Notes: generated from the sequence alone by a model not told the origin. A stretch of 64,000 bases of DNA from Prorocentrum cordatum (GCA_963575745.1 CAUYUJ010007202.1:82501-146500); one strand, 5' to 3'. Shown: positions 41,166 to 52,787, counted from the first letter of the stretch. Numbers and translations are program-made.

Positions 41166-41689
41166 AAGATAACTTGATCGCCCAGCCTTGTCATACCCCT
41201 GATGGTTCTAAAAATGGAGGGCGATTTCTTTCCAAACTGAGCTCCCACGGCTCACGGGACGCTCGTCGTTCGCGGGGGGGGCGCTTCGCGCCTTGAAACA
41301 GCGAAGCTTGTGGGGACAAATTGGGAGAGGACTTGGGACGGGAAGGTGAACTGCAGCATCGCTGATACTTCTTGGGTGTAATAGTATCCTCCCCGCAACT
41401 ATGCTCCGACACCTCCATCTTCGTTACCCTCTTTCTGCTACTCCTCTTCCACATCATGATGCTCCTCCTCACCATCATCACCCAACTCCTCCCGCTCCTC
41501 CTCATCATCATCCTCCTTCTCCTCCTCCTCCTCCTCATCCTCCTCTTCTTCCCCCCCCCCGATCCAGCTCCTAATCCCGATACACCCCTAAGCAACTCTC
41601 CCAGCACATCTAAGCAACTCATCCCTGTCGCATCCCCGAGACGTGTCGGCCGGCAGCGCGGGCGGGGCGTTTCGCCTAGAATTCCTCAC
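41166..41689. other. Spacer with TCC/CAT tracts
   Basis: TCC/CAT repeats at about 41440-41555. CAGCATCGCTGATACTTCTTG (41355) recalls 42334-42355. No gene is seen. Confidence 0.5.
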
Positions 41690-42050
41690 ACCTGTGATCC
41701 TGAAACTCGAAAGTTACAACTGCTTGACGGATGGAAGACGGTCCGCTTTCAAACTGCGGTTCTCGCCTGTTCATTGTAAACATCTGCGACCGATTCAAGG
41801 ATGGAGGGCGGGTGGCTTTCGAAATGTGGCTCTCGTCTTGGCGCCGCGCACATTCGTCGTAAAGGTGTGCAACAGCTCCACGGGTGGAGGGCAGCCATCC
41901 TTCAAAACGCGACTCTCGCCATAGCGCCGCGCACGTTCGTCAAACAAGTTCGCACAAGCTTCACTGATGAAGGACTGCTCTTTTTCACGATGTGGCTCTC
42001 GCGTTAGCGCCGCGCACATGAGTTTTGAAAGTGTACAACAGTTCCAAGAA
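41690..42050 (+). repeat. ~83-bp tandem repeat, four units
   Basis: GCGCCGCGCACA or GCGCCGCGCACG at 41841, 41924 and 42007 (83-bp steps), with an earlier degenerate unit. Units carry GGATGGAGGGC and TGCAACAGCTCC. Reversed copies lie at 1330-1565 and 1800-2140. Confidence 0.85.
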
Positions 42051-42449
42051 TTCGCATAGCCGAAGTCCCTGGAATGGTTTCTGGCAAGATTTCGGTTTTT
42101 CAGACGCAACAGTCACGTCGATTTGCGGCGCTGAAGTCCCAAGAATGGCGTTCTGGCACGATTTCGGATTCTCTGTACGGAACAAACAATTTTATTCGAA
42201 ATGCTGACGCCCTAAATGTCTTGACACAATTCACGAGTTTCAAACGTTTGTCTTCCAATGGAGAACTTCCCGCAGTGAAAATGAACTCATACAGGGCCCT
42301 GCGAAGGGGAACTCGGAGGGAGGGTGGAATGTAGCATTGCTGATGCGTCTTGGGCTTACACGGGTCCTCCTCCTCCTCCTCCTCCTCCTCCTCCTCCTCC
42401 TCCTCCTCCTCCTCCTCCTCCTCCTCCTCCTCCTCCTCCTCACCTTCCT
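42051..42449. repeat. Dispersed modules and (TCC)n
   Basis: Bases 42055-42200 resemble the 1070-1300/56650-56830 module. Bases 42240-42364 match the reverse complement of 56525-56620 (TGCGTCTTGGGCTTACACGG versus its partner). (TCC)n lies at 42365-42443. Confidence 0.65.
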
Positions 42450-42969
42450 CCAACGCATCGGTTTCCTCCCCCGCTCCTGCTCATCCTCTGCCTCCTGCTG
42501 ACGCGTCTGCCCCTCGACGTCGTGCAGTTCGCCTGCGGTGCAGCGCCGCGCTGGGGGGCCGAGCGAGCTGGCGGGGTGCGTTCGGACCGCGAGGTCCCCG
42601 CGCTGCGGCCGGGGAGCTCGGACCGCGAGGCCGTGGACGTGGCGAGGCCCCCCGCCCGCGGCCCTTTTTCTGACAAACGAGCGGCGCAGCGTCCTCTCCA
42701 AGCAATGGGCCGAGCGCCTCCGCGACAGCTCGGGCGGTGCGGGGGGGCAGCAGCCTCCGATCGCCTCCTCGCACCAGGCGCGATGGACGAGTGACACAGG
42801 GCGATGGCAGGAGGGCGAAGAGAGAGAGAGGAAAAGCACGGCGAGGGCATCAGAGAGGGAACCGTTCGAGAAGGAGTTCCAGAGTCTGGAAGCTGCTGGA
42901 ACACCAATCGAGGCCTGGCCATGGGTATCGCCGCCGCCCCCATCAGATAATGCATCCCCCATGGTCTGA
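42450..42969. other. GC-rich region open on both strands
   Basis: Plus frame LFLTNERRSVLSKQWAERLR..EREPFEKEFQSLEAAGTPIE to a stop at 42969, or minus frame FVRKRAAGGGPRHVHGLAVR..GELHDVEGQTRQQEAEDEQE. Either could be an exon; neither matches a family, so no CDS is called. Confidence 0.3.
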
Positions 42970-44111
42970 AGCCTCGTGGGCACGTTGCTCAACCAACGCC
43001 CCAACCTCCACCATGGACAACCACCACCACCAAGTCTTGCCAGACCTCCAACGGATTGATTTTATGACCCCGCGAGCCCAAAGAGGTCTCGACCCCTTCC
43101 CTGCAGGGGATTTCGTGCGCGAGAAACGTACTCGCATCCGCGGCCTCATGGGCCGGGCCAGTGGGCCGCGACCCTGCGCCCACGGGGCGTGATTTCGCGG
43201 ATGCCTCGCGCGGAACGTATCCGTGCGACCGCGCATCCGCGGGATCGCGCCCCCCAACCCAGACCGCGAGGGCGCGGGTACGGATATGTTCGGCGCTGGT
43301 GAAAGTTTCTCACGGCGGCGAGCGAGGGCGGGAAGTCAGGAAGCGGAGGCCTTGCCAGAAGGCGGCGGGGCTTCTCAGAAGCCCCCTGGCCTTCTGAGAG
43401 CTTTCTGCGTCTTCCGTGCAGCCTTAGAAAACTTCTCAGAAGGCCAGAACACTTCGGAACCTTCTGAGAGGAAGGCCCGCCCCCTCTCACTTCCACCCCG
43501 AGCTGGCCGCCGATTCTCGTCACGAATCGATGCATGATGGTCGGAAACTAACGAAACCCCTGGCATCGGAGTGCATGTCGGATCGGGCCGCATCGACACG
43601 GAGGCAGTATCAAATCGAATCGAATCGCCAAGATATCAAAATCGAATCGGATCGAGCTGAGAAAAACTCGGCATCCAATTGGATCGATCGGATCGGCATG
43701 TGCCCCACTGGCATGGTTGGTGGCAATGTCTATCAAAATCTCCAGCGGACTCGCTGTTTTAATCCGTGAGCGCCTGGGCTGACGGCTCCTTCCCGGGCCG
43801 ATTGGTCGTCCCAAGTGGCGGCCCTGGGGCCTGCAAAAAGGCCTGCTGACGACGAAACCACGACAAACCTCCGGCGCGATTTCTCCGAGTCGCCAGAGGT
43901 GGGAGGACGTTCCCTCTGCCTAGGACACTACTGGAGGGAAGGAGAACGAGGACCATGACCAACACCGAACGCGGAAACGTCGGCGTCGGCCTTGGCATCC
44001 GTCCATCTTGGTCGTCGTCAATTCGTGGATCATCCTCGCGAATCGGCAACGCCCGGCATGGACCATGACCATGATCGGCGTCGACAAGATCCCGCGAAGT
44101 CTTGGCTATGG
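42970..44111. other. Spacer with CTTCTGAGAAG and AATCG repeats
   Basis: Bases 43340-43470 hold a cluster of CTTCTCAGAAG/CCTTCTGAGAG palindromes. Bases 43610-43690 hold AATCGAATCGGATCGA repeats, like 30875-30915. No gene is recognised. Confidence 0.55.
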
Positions 44112-44294
44112 TACTCCAGATTTCGTAATAAAGGGAGGGGGGTCTCATTTCGGGGGGGCTCTTCCAGGCCATCTTGGAGGGCCTGGGGAGGTCTGGGGAC
44201 GATGTTTTGGAGGGTTCTCCCACGGGGGGGGTCTGAAATGGCCTGTCTTGGAGGGTCCAGACCCCCCCCCCCTTTTATTACAAAATCTGGAGTA
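44112..44294. repeat. MITE family C, copy 2 (inverted relative to copy 1)
   Basis: TACTCCAGATTTCGTAATAA to TTATTACAAAATCTGGAGTA. The interior is the reverse complement of 33515-33698. Confidence 0.95.
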
Positions 44295-45587
44295 ATCGTA
44301 CTCCTTCCCTCGAACTGCGACCGAGGTCTCCGCCGCATGCAGACATCGCCGAAGCTGCTCGCGGCCGGCAACGCGCGGGCGCGCCAAAGGCGGAACGCGG
44401 CGTAAGCTGCCACCGCCGCCGCCCCAGCGCGCGCCCGCGAGGGCAGGTCCTCAAAACCTTTTGCGGCCACAATCGTATCCGCCACCGCCGTTGCGCGGCG
44501 CCTCTACGACCCAAGAATGTGGTTCTTTCTGGGATTCCTGATCCCCTCAGGCGCCTCCGGAGAAGCCTATGGGGGCCTCGTGGGGGGCAGCCAGAAGCCA
44601 CAGGACCTCCGAAGACCTCTGGACAAGAGGAAGACGACCCAAGGCTGCTGCGTCTCAGCGTGAGTCTGAGCGCGAGTGAATCTTAACATGAGTGCTGCAC
44701 TCGGAATGCACGAGTGGGTCTGAACAAACCATGCGTGGGCCATGCAACAGGGAGGCGGCGGGACGGGGGAGGAAGGAGGACGGACACGGAGGCATCGCAC
44801 CAATGAGAAGAAGCCCACGCCAGACCCTCGAAATGGAGAACATCGGCTGGGGAACTCCCAGGGCGCGGGCGCCCGCGCGCCCACCCCCGCGCCCGCCGGT
44901 CCAGATCGCGAGGTCAGGGCCGCGCCCGCGCGATCTGCAGCCGCGCAACCGAGCCGACTCGCACGGCGGAGCCAGGCTGGAGGCGCCGACGCCTCGGCCA
45001 AAACCGAGCCGGCAGCGCCCACAAGCTTTCCACAGGCCGCGCCGGCGCGCTGGACAACACCTGGCAGCGCGGCCACGCCGGAGCGACGTACGAAACTGTG
45101 CCGGCCGGGCTTTGCCACCCTGGGCCGGCCGAGCCGGCGCCCTTCGCACGCTCTGCACGGCCGCGCCGCCGGGCATCACTGTGCCCGCGGCGCCGACGTC
45201 CCCGAGCAATGCCATGTTGAGCAGGCCGCGCCGGCACGCTGGTCGTGGGCAAGCGTGGGGACCCCGGAGCGGGGCCGGGGGCGCGGGCTGGGCGGCCGGG
45301 TGAAGAAGCGGAGCGGCGAGAGCGGCGGCATCCGCGGCAGCGGACCGCGCCTCAGCGCCGCGCGCCCCTGACCGCAGCAAGCAGCGCCCCGTCGCGGCCA
45401 ACGCGCAGTGACTGGCGCAGCGCGCGCCCGTCTCCTCGGGAACTGCGGACAGGTCTGGCTCGAGAAGGGTGATCTCGATGGCCGGGGCGCCTCAGGCCCA
45501 GCTGTGGGGCCTCCGGTCGGGCCGTGGCGGCCCCAGGTCCAGCGAGACCAGCCTGGTCCAACGAGCCCCTTCGAGGAAAGAGAACTG
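44295..45587. other. GC-rich region, no confident gene
   Basis: Bases 44880-45260 contain recurring GCCGCGCCGGCGCGCTGG-type palindromic words, and all frames are open and Arg/Ala/Pro-rich. Nothing is assigned. Confidence 0.4.
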
Positions 45588-45722
45588 CTGCACATACACC
45601 GATTCTGGCCAGGCCCAGCCTGGGCCCAGGATCGGTGCATGCGCTCTCATGCCTCTGCCGGGAAGGCACATGCACCGGTCCTGGGGCCAGGCGGGGCCTG
45701 GCCAGCATCGGTGCATGTGCAT
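45588..45722 (+). repeat. Tandem pair of ~55-bp palindromes
   Basis: Each unit runs GCACAT(A/G)CACCG(A/G)T.CTGG..GGCC..GGATCGGTGCATG and is nearly self-complementary. Starts are near 45590 and 45668. Confidence 0.75.
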
Positions 45723-45733
45723 ATTTGGGGAGA

Positions 45734-45884
45734 CAAAAAGGTACCGATACTGCTACTCCCCAGACCTCTCCAGGGGTGCGTTCTGACCAGGATTTCGAGG
45801 CGAATCCAGCAGTGGCGAAGAGGGCCGCCCAGGAGGCCCAAAAAGGGGAAAACGAGGAGAGGGTAGAGGTATGGGTACCTTTTC
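45734..45884. repeat. Foldback element family G, copy 2
   Basis: AAAAAGGTACCGATAC at the left and ATGGGTACCTTTTCC at the right. Interior shared with 743-896. Confidence 0.75.
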
Positions 45885-46100
45885 CTCCTCCGAATCTTAA
45901 TTCTCGGTCGCCCGACGCGTCTGGCGGCCTCCGACGTCCCCGGGCGCGCCCGCACGAAGACCCGGCACGCCGCGGGCGCGCTCTGCGGCGGCCCGCGCGC
46001 CCCGTGGGCGGTGCGGCAGGCGCTGCCAGCGCGGCGTGCGCGCCGACCTTTCTCAGCGGGGCCCCGCGCGACAGGGGCGCCGCTGGCCTCGTCGCCTGGA
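45885..46100. other. GC-rich spacer
   Basis: Open on both strands (for example minus AACRVFVRARPGTSEAARRV), unassigned. Confidence 0.35.
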
Positions 46101-46229
46101 CGCCATCGCTCGGACGTGCGTTTCCCGCGCCGTTCTCGACGTCGCGCGCGCCCGTTTCGAGAGGGGCCCCACGATGCTGCGCAGTGGTCCCCGCCGAGGG
46201 AGACAGGCACAGGTCCGAGCGATGCCAAG
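46101..46229. repeat. Foldback element family F, copy 1
   Basis: CCATCGCTCGGACGTGCG at the left and AGGTCCGAGCGATGCC at the right form terminal inverted repeats. Related copies are 47571-47668, 47875-48002 and 59425-59553. Confidence 0.8.
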
Positions 46230-46739
46230 GCTTCCTTCAGGACAGGACCATACAGTAGACGGAGATATCCCTGGTTCCGACACGGCACTGCGCCGAACGC
46301 AACGGCCGCGCTGTCTCTGGACGTGTCCACCCCTATGGGATGTGTCTGCATACGTGACGACGCCCAGTGTGTCGAGAGGCACTGTGTGGCTAGAAAGTGA
46401 GAACGGTATGTGGCACATGCCCCAATTGGTCTTCTGCTGACTCTAGTGGCAGATAGACTTTGTCCTTCAAGCCCGGAAGCGCCGACGCGCTCTGCGCGGA
46501 GCCGAAGTGGGCGTGGCGCGGGGAAGGGTGAAGGTTGCAATCGAACAGATATAGCATCCCCCATAATCCCCCCCCCAGGGACCCCAAACTGGCAATTTGA
46601 CCCCCCCCCGGGCCGAGCGCGACCCCGGACCGAACGCGCCACGGGGGAGCGGAGGGCTCCAAAACTGACCAAAAAATATCCAAAACGCTCCCCAGACGGT
46701 CCCAGGGGGCCACGATTCGCCGACATATCGCTCCTGGAC
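46230..46739. other. Spacer, no gene recognised
   Basis: No supported frame. Confidence 0.4.
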
Positions 46740-47250
46740 GCCCACGATGGCCTCCAGGCGGCCTCCGAAGCTGCCAAGACGCCCTAGAAGGCCCCCAAGA
46801 TGCGCCCCAAGAGGGTCCCAAGAAACAAAAATCGGCCCACCCTGCGAAAAACAAGCATTTTTCGCATGCTCGCCGATTCGGCTTTCACAGCGTCCACAAC
46901 GGGCAAAGAAACCTTCAATATCGCCCCTAGATGGCCAAAGGGGCCCCCAAGAAGGGTCGAAGAGGTCCAACAACAGCCCACGAAGCCCCCAAGACAGCCC
47001 AAGAGGGCCCCCACACGGCTCCAAGACGGAGTCCAGAGTTTACCTTTTAGAGCCTTCGGCCCCAAGACGCCCCCAGCCTGCCCCAAAAACCCCCCAAGAG
47101 GCCCTGAGGGACCCCTCTCGAAAGGCCCCAAGACTTGGCTCAAGATGCCTCGAAGCGGCCGGATATGGCCTGCAGAAAGGCCAAGATGCCACCAGAAGGC
47201 AACAAAAGAGCACCAAGAGGTACGATAACAGCAACGAAGCAACAAAAACG
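46740..47250. repeat. Degenerate CCCCAAGA minisatellite
   Basis: GGCCCCCAAGA, GCCCCAAGAC and similar words recur about every 20-30 bp, as at 40571-41165. Confidence 0.65.
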
Positions 47251-47570
47251 ATGTCGAGCGCCGTGTCATGATTCGGACAAGCCTCTTGAAATGCAGTCCT
47301 GGAGGCGCAATAGTTTATACAGGGGTCGGCGGATGTGGCGTGAACCTATAGAATATACAGCCATATCACTGTCGTCTACTTGACAGCGCAAAAGACGCCC
47401 ATTCCCCGAGCAATTGTCTGGTGTCGTGCGTACTTCCCTTTCCCCAGATGAACCAAGGTGCTCCAAGGCGGTCCAGATTTTCTCAGGCTGGCCTCGCCTC
47501 TTCCTCCTCCTCCTTCTCCTCCTCCGCTGCTCTGGTCGAGAGGATTCGTTTGAATGTGAGGAGTGTGTGG
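47251..47570. other. Spacer with a TCC tract
   Basis: Short TCC tract near 47500-47525. No gene. Confidence 0.45.
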
Positions 47571-47668
47571 CGGCATCCTTGTTTCGCACGCACACGCAGA
47601 GAGTCGAATCGACACGATAGCTTTGCACCGAAAAAAAAGAAAAGTGCACATGCCCGAGCGATGCCCAG
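47571..47668. repeat. Foldback element family F, copy 2 (left arm degenerate)
   Basis: The right arm TGCCCGAGCGATGCC is conserved; the left arm GGCATCCTTGTTTCGCACGC is only partly complementary. Confidence 0.6.
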
Positions 47669-47874
47669 TCGATGGTGCTCGTTCGGAGTCCGGAGTTGCC
47701 CCTCGGTGTTGGCGCCAGGCGCTGGTAGCGCCAGGCGGACTCCAGCTTCGCGCGCTCCCCGCTGGACTGGAGAGCGCCGCTGCCAGCCGTCTGGTTGAGA
47801 GAGGCGAGCGGCCGCCACCGCAAGACGACGGCCGCTCGGGTCGCGCGCTCGGACGGCGGAGGCTGCGGATGCTT
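47669..47874. other. ~206-bp unique segment between two family-F elements
   Basis: Open on both strands (plus GLQLRALPAGLESAAASRLV, minus NQTAGSGALQSSGERAKLES). Exon-sized and bounded on both sides by the same foldback family. Confidence 0.35.
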
Positions 47875-48002
47875 GCCGTCGCTCGGGCGTCCACTCCCTG
47901 TGCATGCTTCGGTGTCGTGCGTGCGTTTTTTTCGCTCGATGGTCCAGGATGGCCCTCGGCGGTTCTCGCCGAGACAAAAATGCACACGCCCGAGCGATGC
48001 CA
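47875..48002. repeat. Foldback element family F, copy 3
   Basis: GTCGCTCGGGCGTCCACTCC at the left and CACGCCCGAGCGATGCC at the right are terminal inverted repeats. Confidence 0.8.
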
Positions 48003-49658
48003 GGGATGTCGCAGCCCCTACCGGGCTCGCGGCACTGAGCACCCGAGCCGCCGGCGCCCTGCCCGCCTCCCGCTCGCGGGCGCTCTGCCCGGGCTGCTCG
48101 CGCCCCCTCGGAGACCTCTGCTGCCAGCGTGGCGCTTGCTGCTGCCGCGCTTGGCGATCGCCGCGCTGCTGCCCGACTCGCTCATGCAGCTCTCTTTTGT
48201 GCGCGCGGCGCAGAGATCGGCGGTGGACAAACCTCCCGTTAGTAGACCTCCCCTTAGTGAAAACGGCCTGGGGCCGAAACCGACGGACCTGGACCCGCAA
48301 GAATGACGGCCCCGACGCCCTCTCGCAAACCGAAAACGGACAAGTCCTCAATCGACGTGCCAGGGTAGGAGGTCTGTCCACCCCCGAAAATAGATTACGC
48401 GGCGGAGCCGCTCGCCAACGCAAGCCACGTCGTGCTCCCCCACGCGGCTCGATTCTGCGCAAAAGACGCCGCGCTCCACCTCTATCTGTGTCTCCAGGCA
48501 GTTCACAGGCTACATCTCATTTGTGCGCACACGCTCACGTGGTCTTCTGGCGCTCCAGAACTTGCTTCGATCTGTTCGATGACGCTTCCTCCAGTATTAC
48601 CCCTCTCGTGTGTTGACGCCCTGGCTGTTGAAGCTTGGTGGCGTCCTCCGACTCCGAACCCCACTCGTGCTACGAGTCCAGCTCGTCCGACTCCGGCGTC
48701 CGCCGAGTCCGAATCCGAACCAGCGCCCTCCGAGCCTCCACGGGCGCCCGCCGACTCCGCCCAGGACGCTCCAGCTGCTCCAGCCTCGGCGCCCGACTCG
48801 GCGGCGTCCTCCGGGCCTGGGCCCGAATCCGGGCCCTCGGGGTCCGAGTCCGAACGCGCGTCCTCCGAGACCGCCTCGGAGTCGGCGTGGGCCCCGGCCG
48901 AGCTCAGGGTTCGGGTCTGGGCTCGGGCTCGGGTCTGGGCAAATTAGGCGATTCGCGGTCTGGGCATGGGCTCGGGGCTGCATCTGACGGGGCCGCCCAG
49001 GCCGAGAGTCAACGCTGCGGGCGGATCGTGATGACGATGGTGATGATTACGATGGTGAGGACGGTGATGGTGCTGATGGTGATTGGGGGTGATGATGGGG
49101 GTGATGATGGTTGCGATGATGATCTCATTAACGAAGTCCATTTCACCAGTATCGAAAACCAGGAAGAGGGCCATCAAGGCGGTGCGGCGTCGCTGCTTTT
49201 CGGCGTCGTGCGCGATACATGTTCAGGCTCCAGGCTGGAGCCTGATACATGTTCAAGCTCCAGGGGTGCCTTCCCGAGCTGAGCTCGGGGAGGCATCCCT
49301 GGACCTCCGCGCCAGGGGTGGCCCTCTTGGTGGTGCACATGTCAGCTTCCGCCTCGCCAAGCTTGCGGCGCCAGGCCGGGCCCCATCGCCTTATCGCTAT
49401 ACCACCGATTGTCCCGCTCCTCGCGGAGCAGCGAACTACACTGACGTCCGGCACGTCGAGGCCGGCGCGCGCCTCCTTCTTTGCAAGGAGGTCACGGTGG
49501 CTTCTCCCCAACCCGGGGAGAAGAGGACGACAGAGCACGGCATCAACAACGAGGTCGGGGGGATTGTCCCCCCTCCCCCTCCCCCCCCCCACACACAACC
49601 CCCAAACCCCCGCGGAGCATCGCCTGCATTCAGAGGAGCGAAGAACGGCATCAACACA
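48003..49658. other. GC-rich, Ser/Pro/Glu-coding repeats and spacer
   Basis: Bases 48640-48950 are degenerate GACTCCGAGTCCGAAT-type repeats that translate as S/E/P-rich or R/G-rich sequence. Bases 49030-49130 are a GATGATGG tract. Bases 49220-49310 hold the direct repeat GATACATGTTCA(G/A)GCTCCAG. No gene is assigned. Confidence 0.5.
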
Positions 49659-49817
49659 ATTTCTTGGAGGTCGGCGCGGACTTCTTGGATCGGCGCTGGA
49701 CCCCCCTCTCCCTGCGCGGAGCGCGCCGGGGGCGGCGCCGGAGGCGCCGCCCGGGGGGGGGGGGGGGGGGCGCAGCTCAGATCCAAGAAATCCGCGCGGA
49801 ACTCCGAGGAGTTCTTC
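49659..49817. repeat. Foldback element family D, copy 1
   Basis: GCGCGGACTTCTTGGATCGG at the left and AGATCCAAGAAATCCGCGCG at the right, with the palindromic core GGCGGCGCCGGAGGCGCCGC. Copies occur at 54676-54816 and 58641-58789, plus a partial one at 50652-50750. Confidence 0.85.
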
Positions 49818-50073
49818 GAGCATCGGCGACGCATCGGCGACGTCGGCGTGGAGAAGGGGCGGGCGCCGCACCGCGCCGCAGCGTCGATGCCCCGGCGCTG
49901 CGGCGCGATCCTCCGAGCCCGCCTGCGGCAGACCTGGCGCGCTGGCCTCCGACGCCGCGTGGCTCCCGGCAGCCTTGGGCGATCGCCGCTCTGCTGGTGG
50001 AGGCTTGTTGGCGGCGCGCACAAGGGGGGTGGAGGGAGGGGGGAGGGCTTCTCAGAAGGGGGCTGCTTCTTAG
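49818..50073. other. Segment related to 54.07-54.17 kb
   Basis: CGGCGACGTCGGCGTGGAGAAG resembles the equivalent at 54090-54135. Otherwise unassigned. Confidence 0.4.
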
Positions 50074-50270
50074 ATGACGAACGAGCAACACACACCCATA
50101 CCCATAGGGGGGTCGTTGGGAGGAGGACTGGCTATGGGTATGGGTGCGGGTTGTCGGACCCTGGGGAGCGCTCCCGTTCGAGCGGGGACCCCCATCCGAT
50201 AATACACACCCATAGCCCTCTCCGACCCCTCCATGGGTATGGGTGTGTGTGTGTGCTGTTGGCTCGTCAT
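50074..50270. repeat. Foldback element family A, copy 2
   Basis: ATGACGAACGAGCAACACAC to GCTGTTGGCTCGTCAT, with CCCATACCCATAGGGGGGTC motifs in all four quarter-arms as in copies 1 and 3. Confidence 0.9.
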
Positions 50271-51229
50271 AAAAAGGCGCGGGCCTTACTTCTATACACA
50301 AAGCCCGCGCCTTCTGAGAAGCAGGGGTGCTTTTTATAAGAAGCCCTCCCCCCTCCCCCCACCCCCCTCTGCGCGTGGCTGAGCTTGGGCGTGCGCACAG
50401 TCGGGCCCCCCAGGTCTTCCCGGCTGAGCTCTCCGCAGGCCCCCCCGGAGTAGCCCCAGCTGGCCTCGGCAGGTTCCCCCCAGTGGGCCAGAGCGGCCTC
50501 GGCACCGCAGCCCTCGGGCACCAGGCGCCCCCGGGGCGCTGCCGTGTGGAGCCTGCCCTGGATGGCTCGGGGGGGCCGGTCGAGGCCAGCCGAGCCTACG
50601 CGGGGGGCCTGTCGAGGCCAGCCGAGCCTACCTGGGGGGGGCCTGTCTGTGCGCGACCTCCCTGGTGCACGGAGCGCGCCAGGGGCGGCGCCGGAGGCGC
50701 CTCCAGGCGCGTCCAGCGCAGGTCCAAGAGATCCGCGCGGACCTCCCAAGGTTTCTGTTTCTCCAAATGCTCTTCGCGAACACGCAGACCGTTCGATATC
50801 GGCTGGCTCTCCCAGCCACTGGCGGCGTGCCTCCCCGAACGCCTGCGCCGAGGGCCGCCGCAGCGCCAGCGCGGCGGGGGCCTGCTGCCGTGCGCACCAG
50901 CCCCGCCTGGGCAGTACCTGGACCCACGTGGACGACGGCGGAGGCGCGCGGCGGCGCGGTCGAAAGATAGAGGCCGGGGCATGCGCAAGGGTCAGATGCT
51001 CGTTCTGGGGACCTCCCTGGAGCCACTCGCTCCACTCGCGTGCCGGTGCTGCGCCGCACGTCCGCCGAGCCTGCGCCGAGCTGGGGGCGAGCGGGAGCGG
51101 AGCGGAGCAGATCCCCCCGGGCGCGGGCCCCCGGGAGGCCCCCGGCACGAGCATCCGAGCGAGGGGGCGCCGGGCGCGGGGGCGCCGCGGCGCCGCAGCG
51201 GCGCACGGGGCCGGCCGCGGCATGCCCCA
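50271..51229. other. GC-rich 3' flank of the quasi-RRM gene
   Basis: Contains a partial family-D foldback at about 50652-50750 (CAGGTCCAAGAGATCCGCGC). Otherwise open in several frames and unassigned. It probably includes the 3' UTR of the minus-strand gene. Confidence 0.45.
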
Positions 51230-51963
51230 TCAGCTCCAGCCTCCTGCGGGCGCCCCGCCGCCGCCGACACCCGGGGGCGCCCACGGGTCGTATGGCGCCT
51301 TGCCGCCCTTCGCGTAGGCGTCCGGACCTGCGGCCTTGCCCGAGCCCTTCGCCTCCTCCGGGCCCCAGGCGCCGGCCGCGCCAGGAGCCCCTGCCCAGCC
51401 TTTGGCGGCACCAGCGCCGTCCCAACCCTCGCCCTTGCCGCTCCAGTCGCCCTTGCCGCTCCAGTCGGCCTTGCCCTTGGAGTAGCCGTCCCACATCTCC
51501 CAGCCGCCACCCTTGCAGCCGTCCTTGCCGCAGCCGCCCTTGACCTCGCCGGCGGCGCCCTTGCCGTAGCCCTTGTCGTAATCCATGGGGTACCCCTTGT
51601 CGTAGCCCTTCTTCCCCCCCTTGTCATACCCTGAGTCGTGTGCCGCCTCGCACCCACCCTTACCGTACCCCTTGTCGTACCCTTTGTCGTACGGTCCCAT
51701 CTTCCCCCCTTTGTCGTACGGTCCCATCTTGCCGTACATGGCTCCGTAATCGCCCCAGCCGCTGTCCCCCCAGCCACCACAGCCCCAGTCCTTGCCTTTG
51801 CCCTTGCCCTTGTCCGCCGCCCACGGATCGTAGCCCCAGTCCTTGCCCTTGCCCTTGTCCTTGCCCTTCGGGGCGGCCTCCACGACGGTCATGGCCTGCG
51901 TCCACTCGTCGTAGCTCGACCTGAAGATCTCGATGTAGCGCCCCCTGATGTCCTTCTTCTGCC
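51230..51963 (-). CDS. Quasi-RRM gene, last exon with GKGKD/YDKG-rich tail
   Basis: Entering at GGAGAG|GC, it reads KKKDIRGRYIEIFRSSYDEW, the final strand (G-x-R-Y-I-E-[IL]-F-x-S-S) of a quasi-RRM. Then TQAMTVVEAAPKGKDKGKGK starts a low-complexity tail of about 220 residues with repeats KGKGKDWG, YDKGYGKG, GPYDKGGK and DWSGKG, ending in a stop at 51230. Such Gly/Lys/Tyr/Trp-rich tails are common on dinoflagellate RNA-binding proteins and may drive RNA-dependent condensation (inference). The internal Met at 51892 is not the real start, because the motif begins upstream of it. Confidence 0.75.
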
Positions 51964-52751
51964 TCTCCTCTGAGGGGGAGCGATGGAAGCAGATTGGCTC
52001 CTGGAGGAGGGGATCTCGATCTGGAATCGGCGATGCGTCGCCGATAGATCGGCGACAGGCCCCCGCCAGCGAAACCGCACGCTCCTCGGCGGGGTGGGCC
52101 AGCAGGCCTCTATCGGCAATCAGTGGGCGATCGGGGGTCGATGCGTTCCCCCTGGGCCTATCCCCCCCACCACGCTACCTCGCTCGCGTTTCCGGGCCAG
52201 GATAGCTTGGGCCTCCGGCGGCCGTTCGGGACGCTTCTGGCCCCCCCAAGAGCTCTGGACTGAGAAAGACGCCCGCAGACGCTCCAAAAACTCCTACGGA
52301 GCCCAAGCCCTCCCGAAAGCGCTCGAAAGCTCCCCCCCCCCCTGATCGAGCCTGTCACACCCCCCCTAACCCGACATCCGCCGACACGAATTCCCAAATC
52401 CGCGGCCCCAGTTGGGCGTGGCTTAATGGGGGGGTCACAAATGGGGGGTCAGAAGAGGTCCCCTTTCGTGCCCCTTTCGGGCCCCTCCAGAGCCCCAGGG
52501 GGCTCGTTTAGGTACCGTTTGGGTACCTTTTCGGACCACGCTCGCCACCCTTCCATTTATGACCCCCCCATTACGCGGCGCCCAACCCAGAGGCCCCGAC
52601 CCCTTCCCTGGGACCGAAATTCCCCGCCGGATATCCATTTTTGACGGCCCCGCAGGGGGCCCGAGAACGGGCCCCCGAGGGCCGGCGAGGAAGACCGCCC
52701 AGGTGTTGGGGGTGCTTGGAGAGGGGCACCGACGCCAACACAGGGGGGAAG
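51964..52751 (-). other. Intron 2 of the quasi-RRM gene, 3' part
   Basis: Unique-looking sequence with no other gene. GGCACCGACGCCAACACAGG at 52723 is a scrap of foldback family E. Confidence 0.5.
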
Positions 52752-52756
52752 GATGA

Positions 52757-52787
<31 letters not shown>

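Noticed and set aside
50327-51634. 435-codon plus-strand ORF opposite the quasi-RRM last exon
   Set aside because: It is partly the antisense shadow of the KGKG tail and the family-D foldback.
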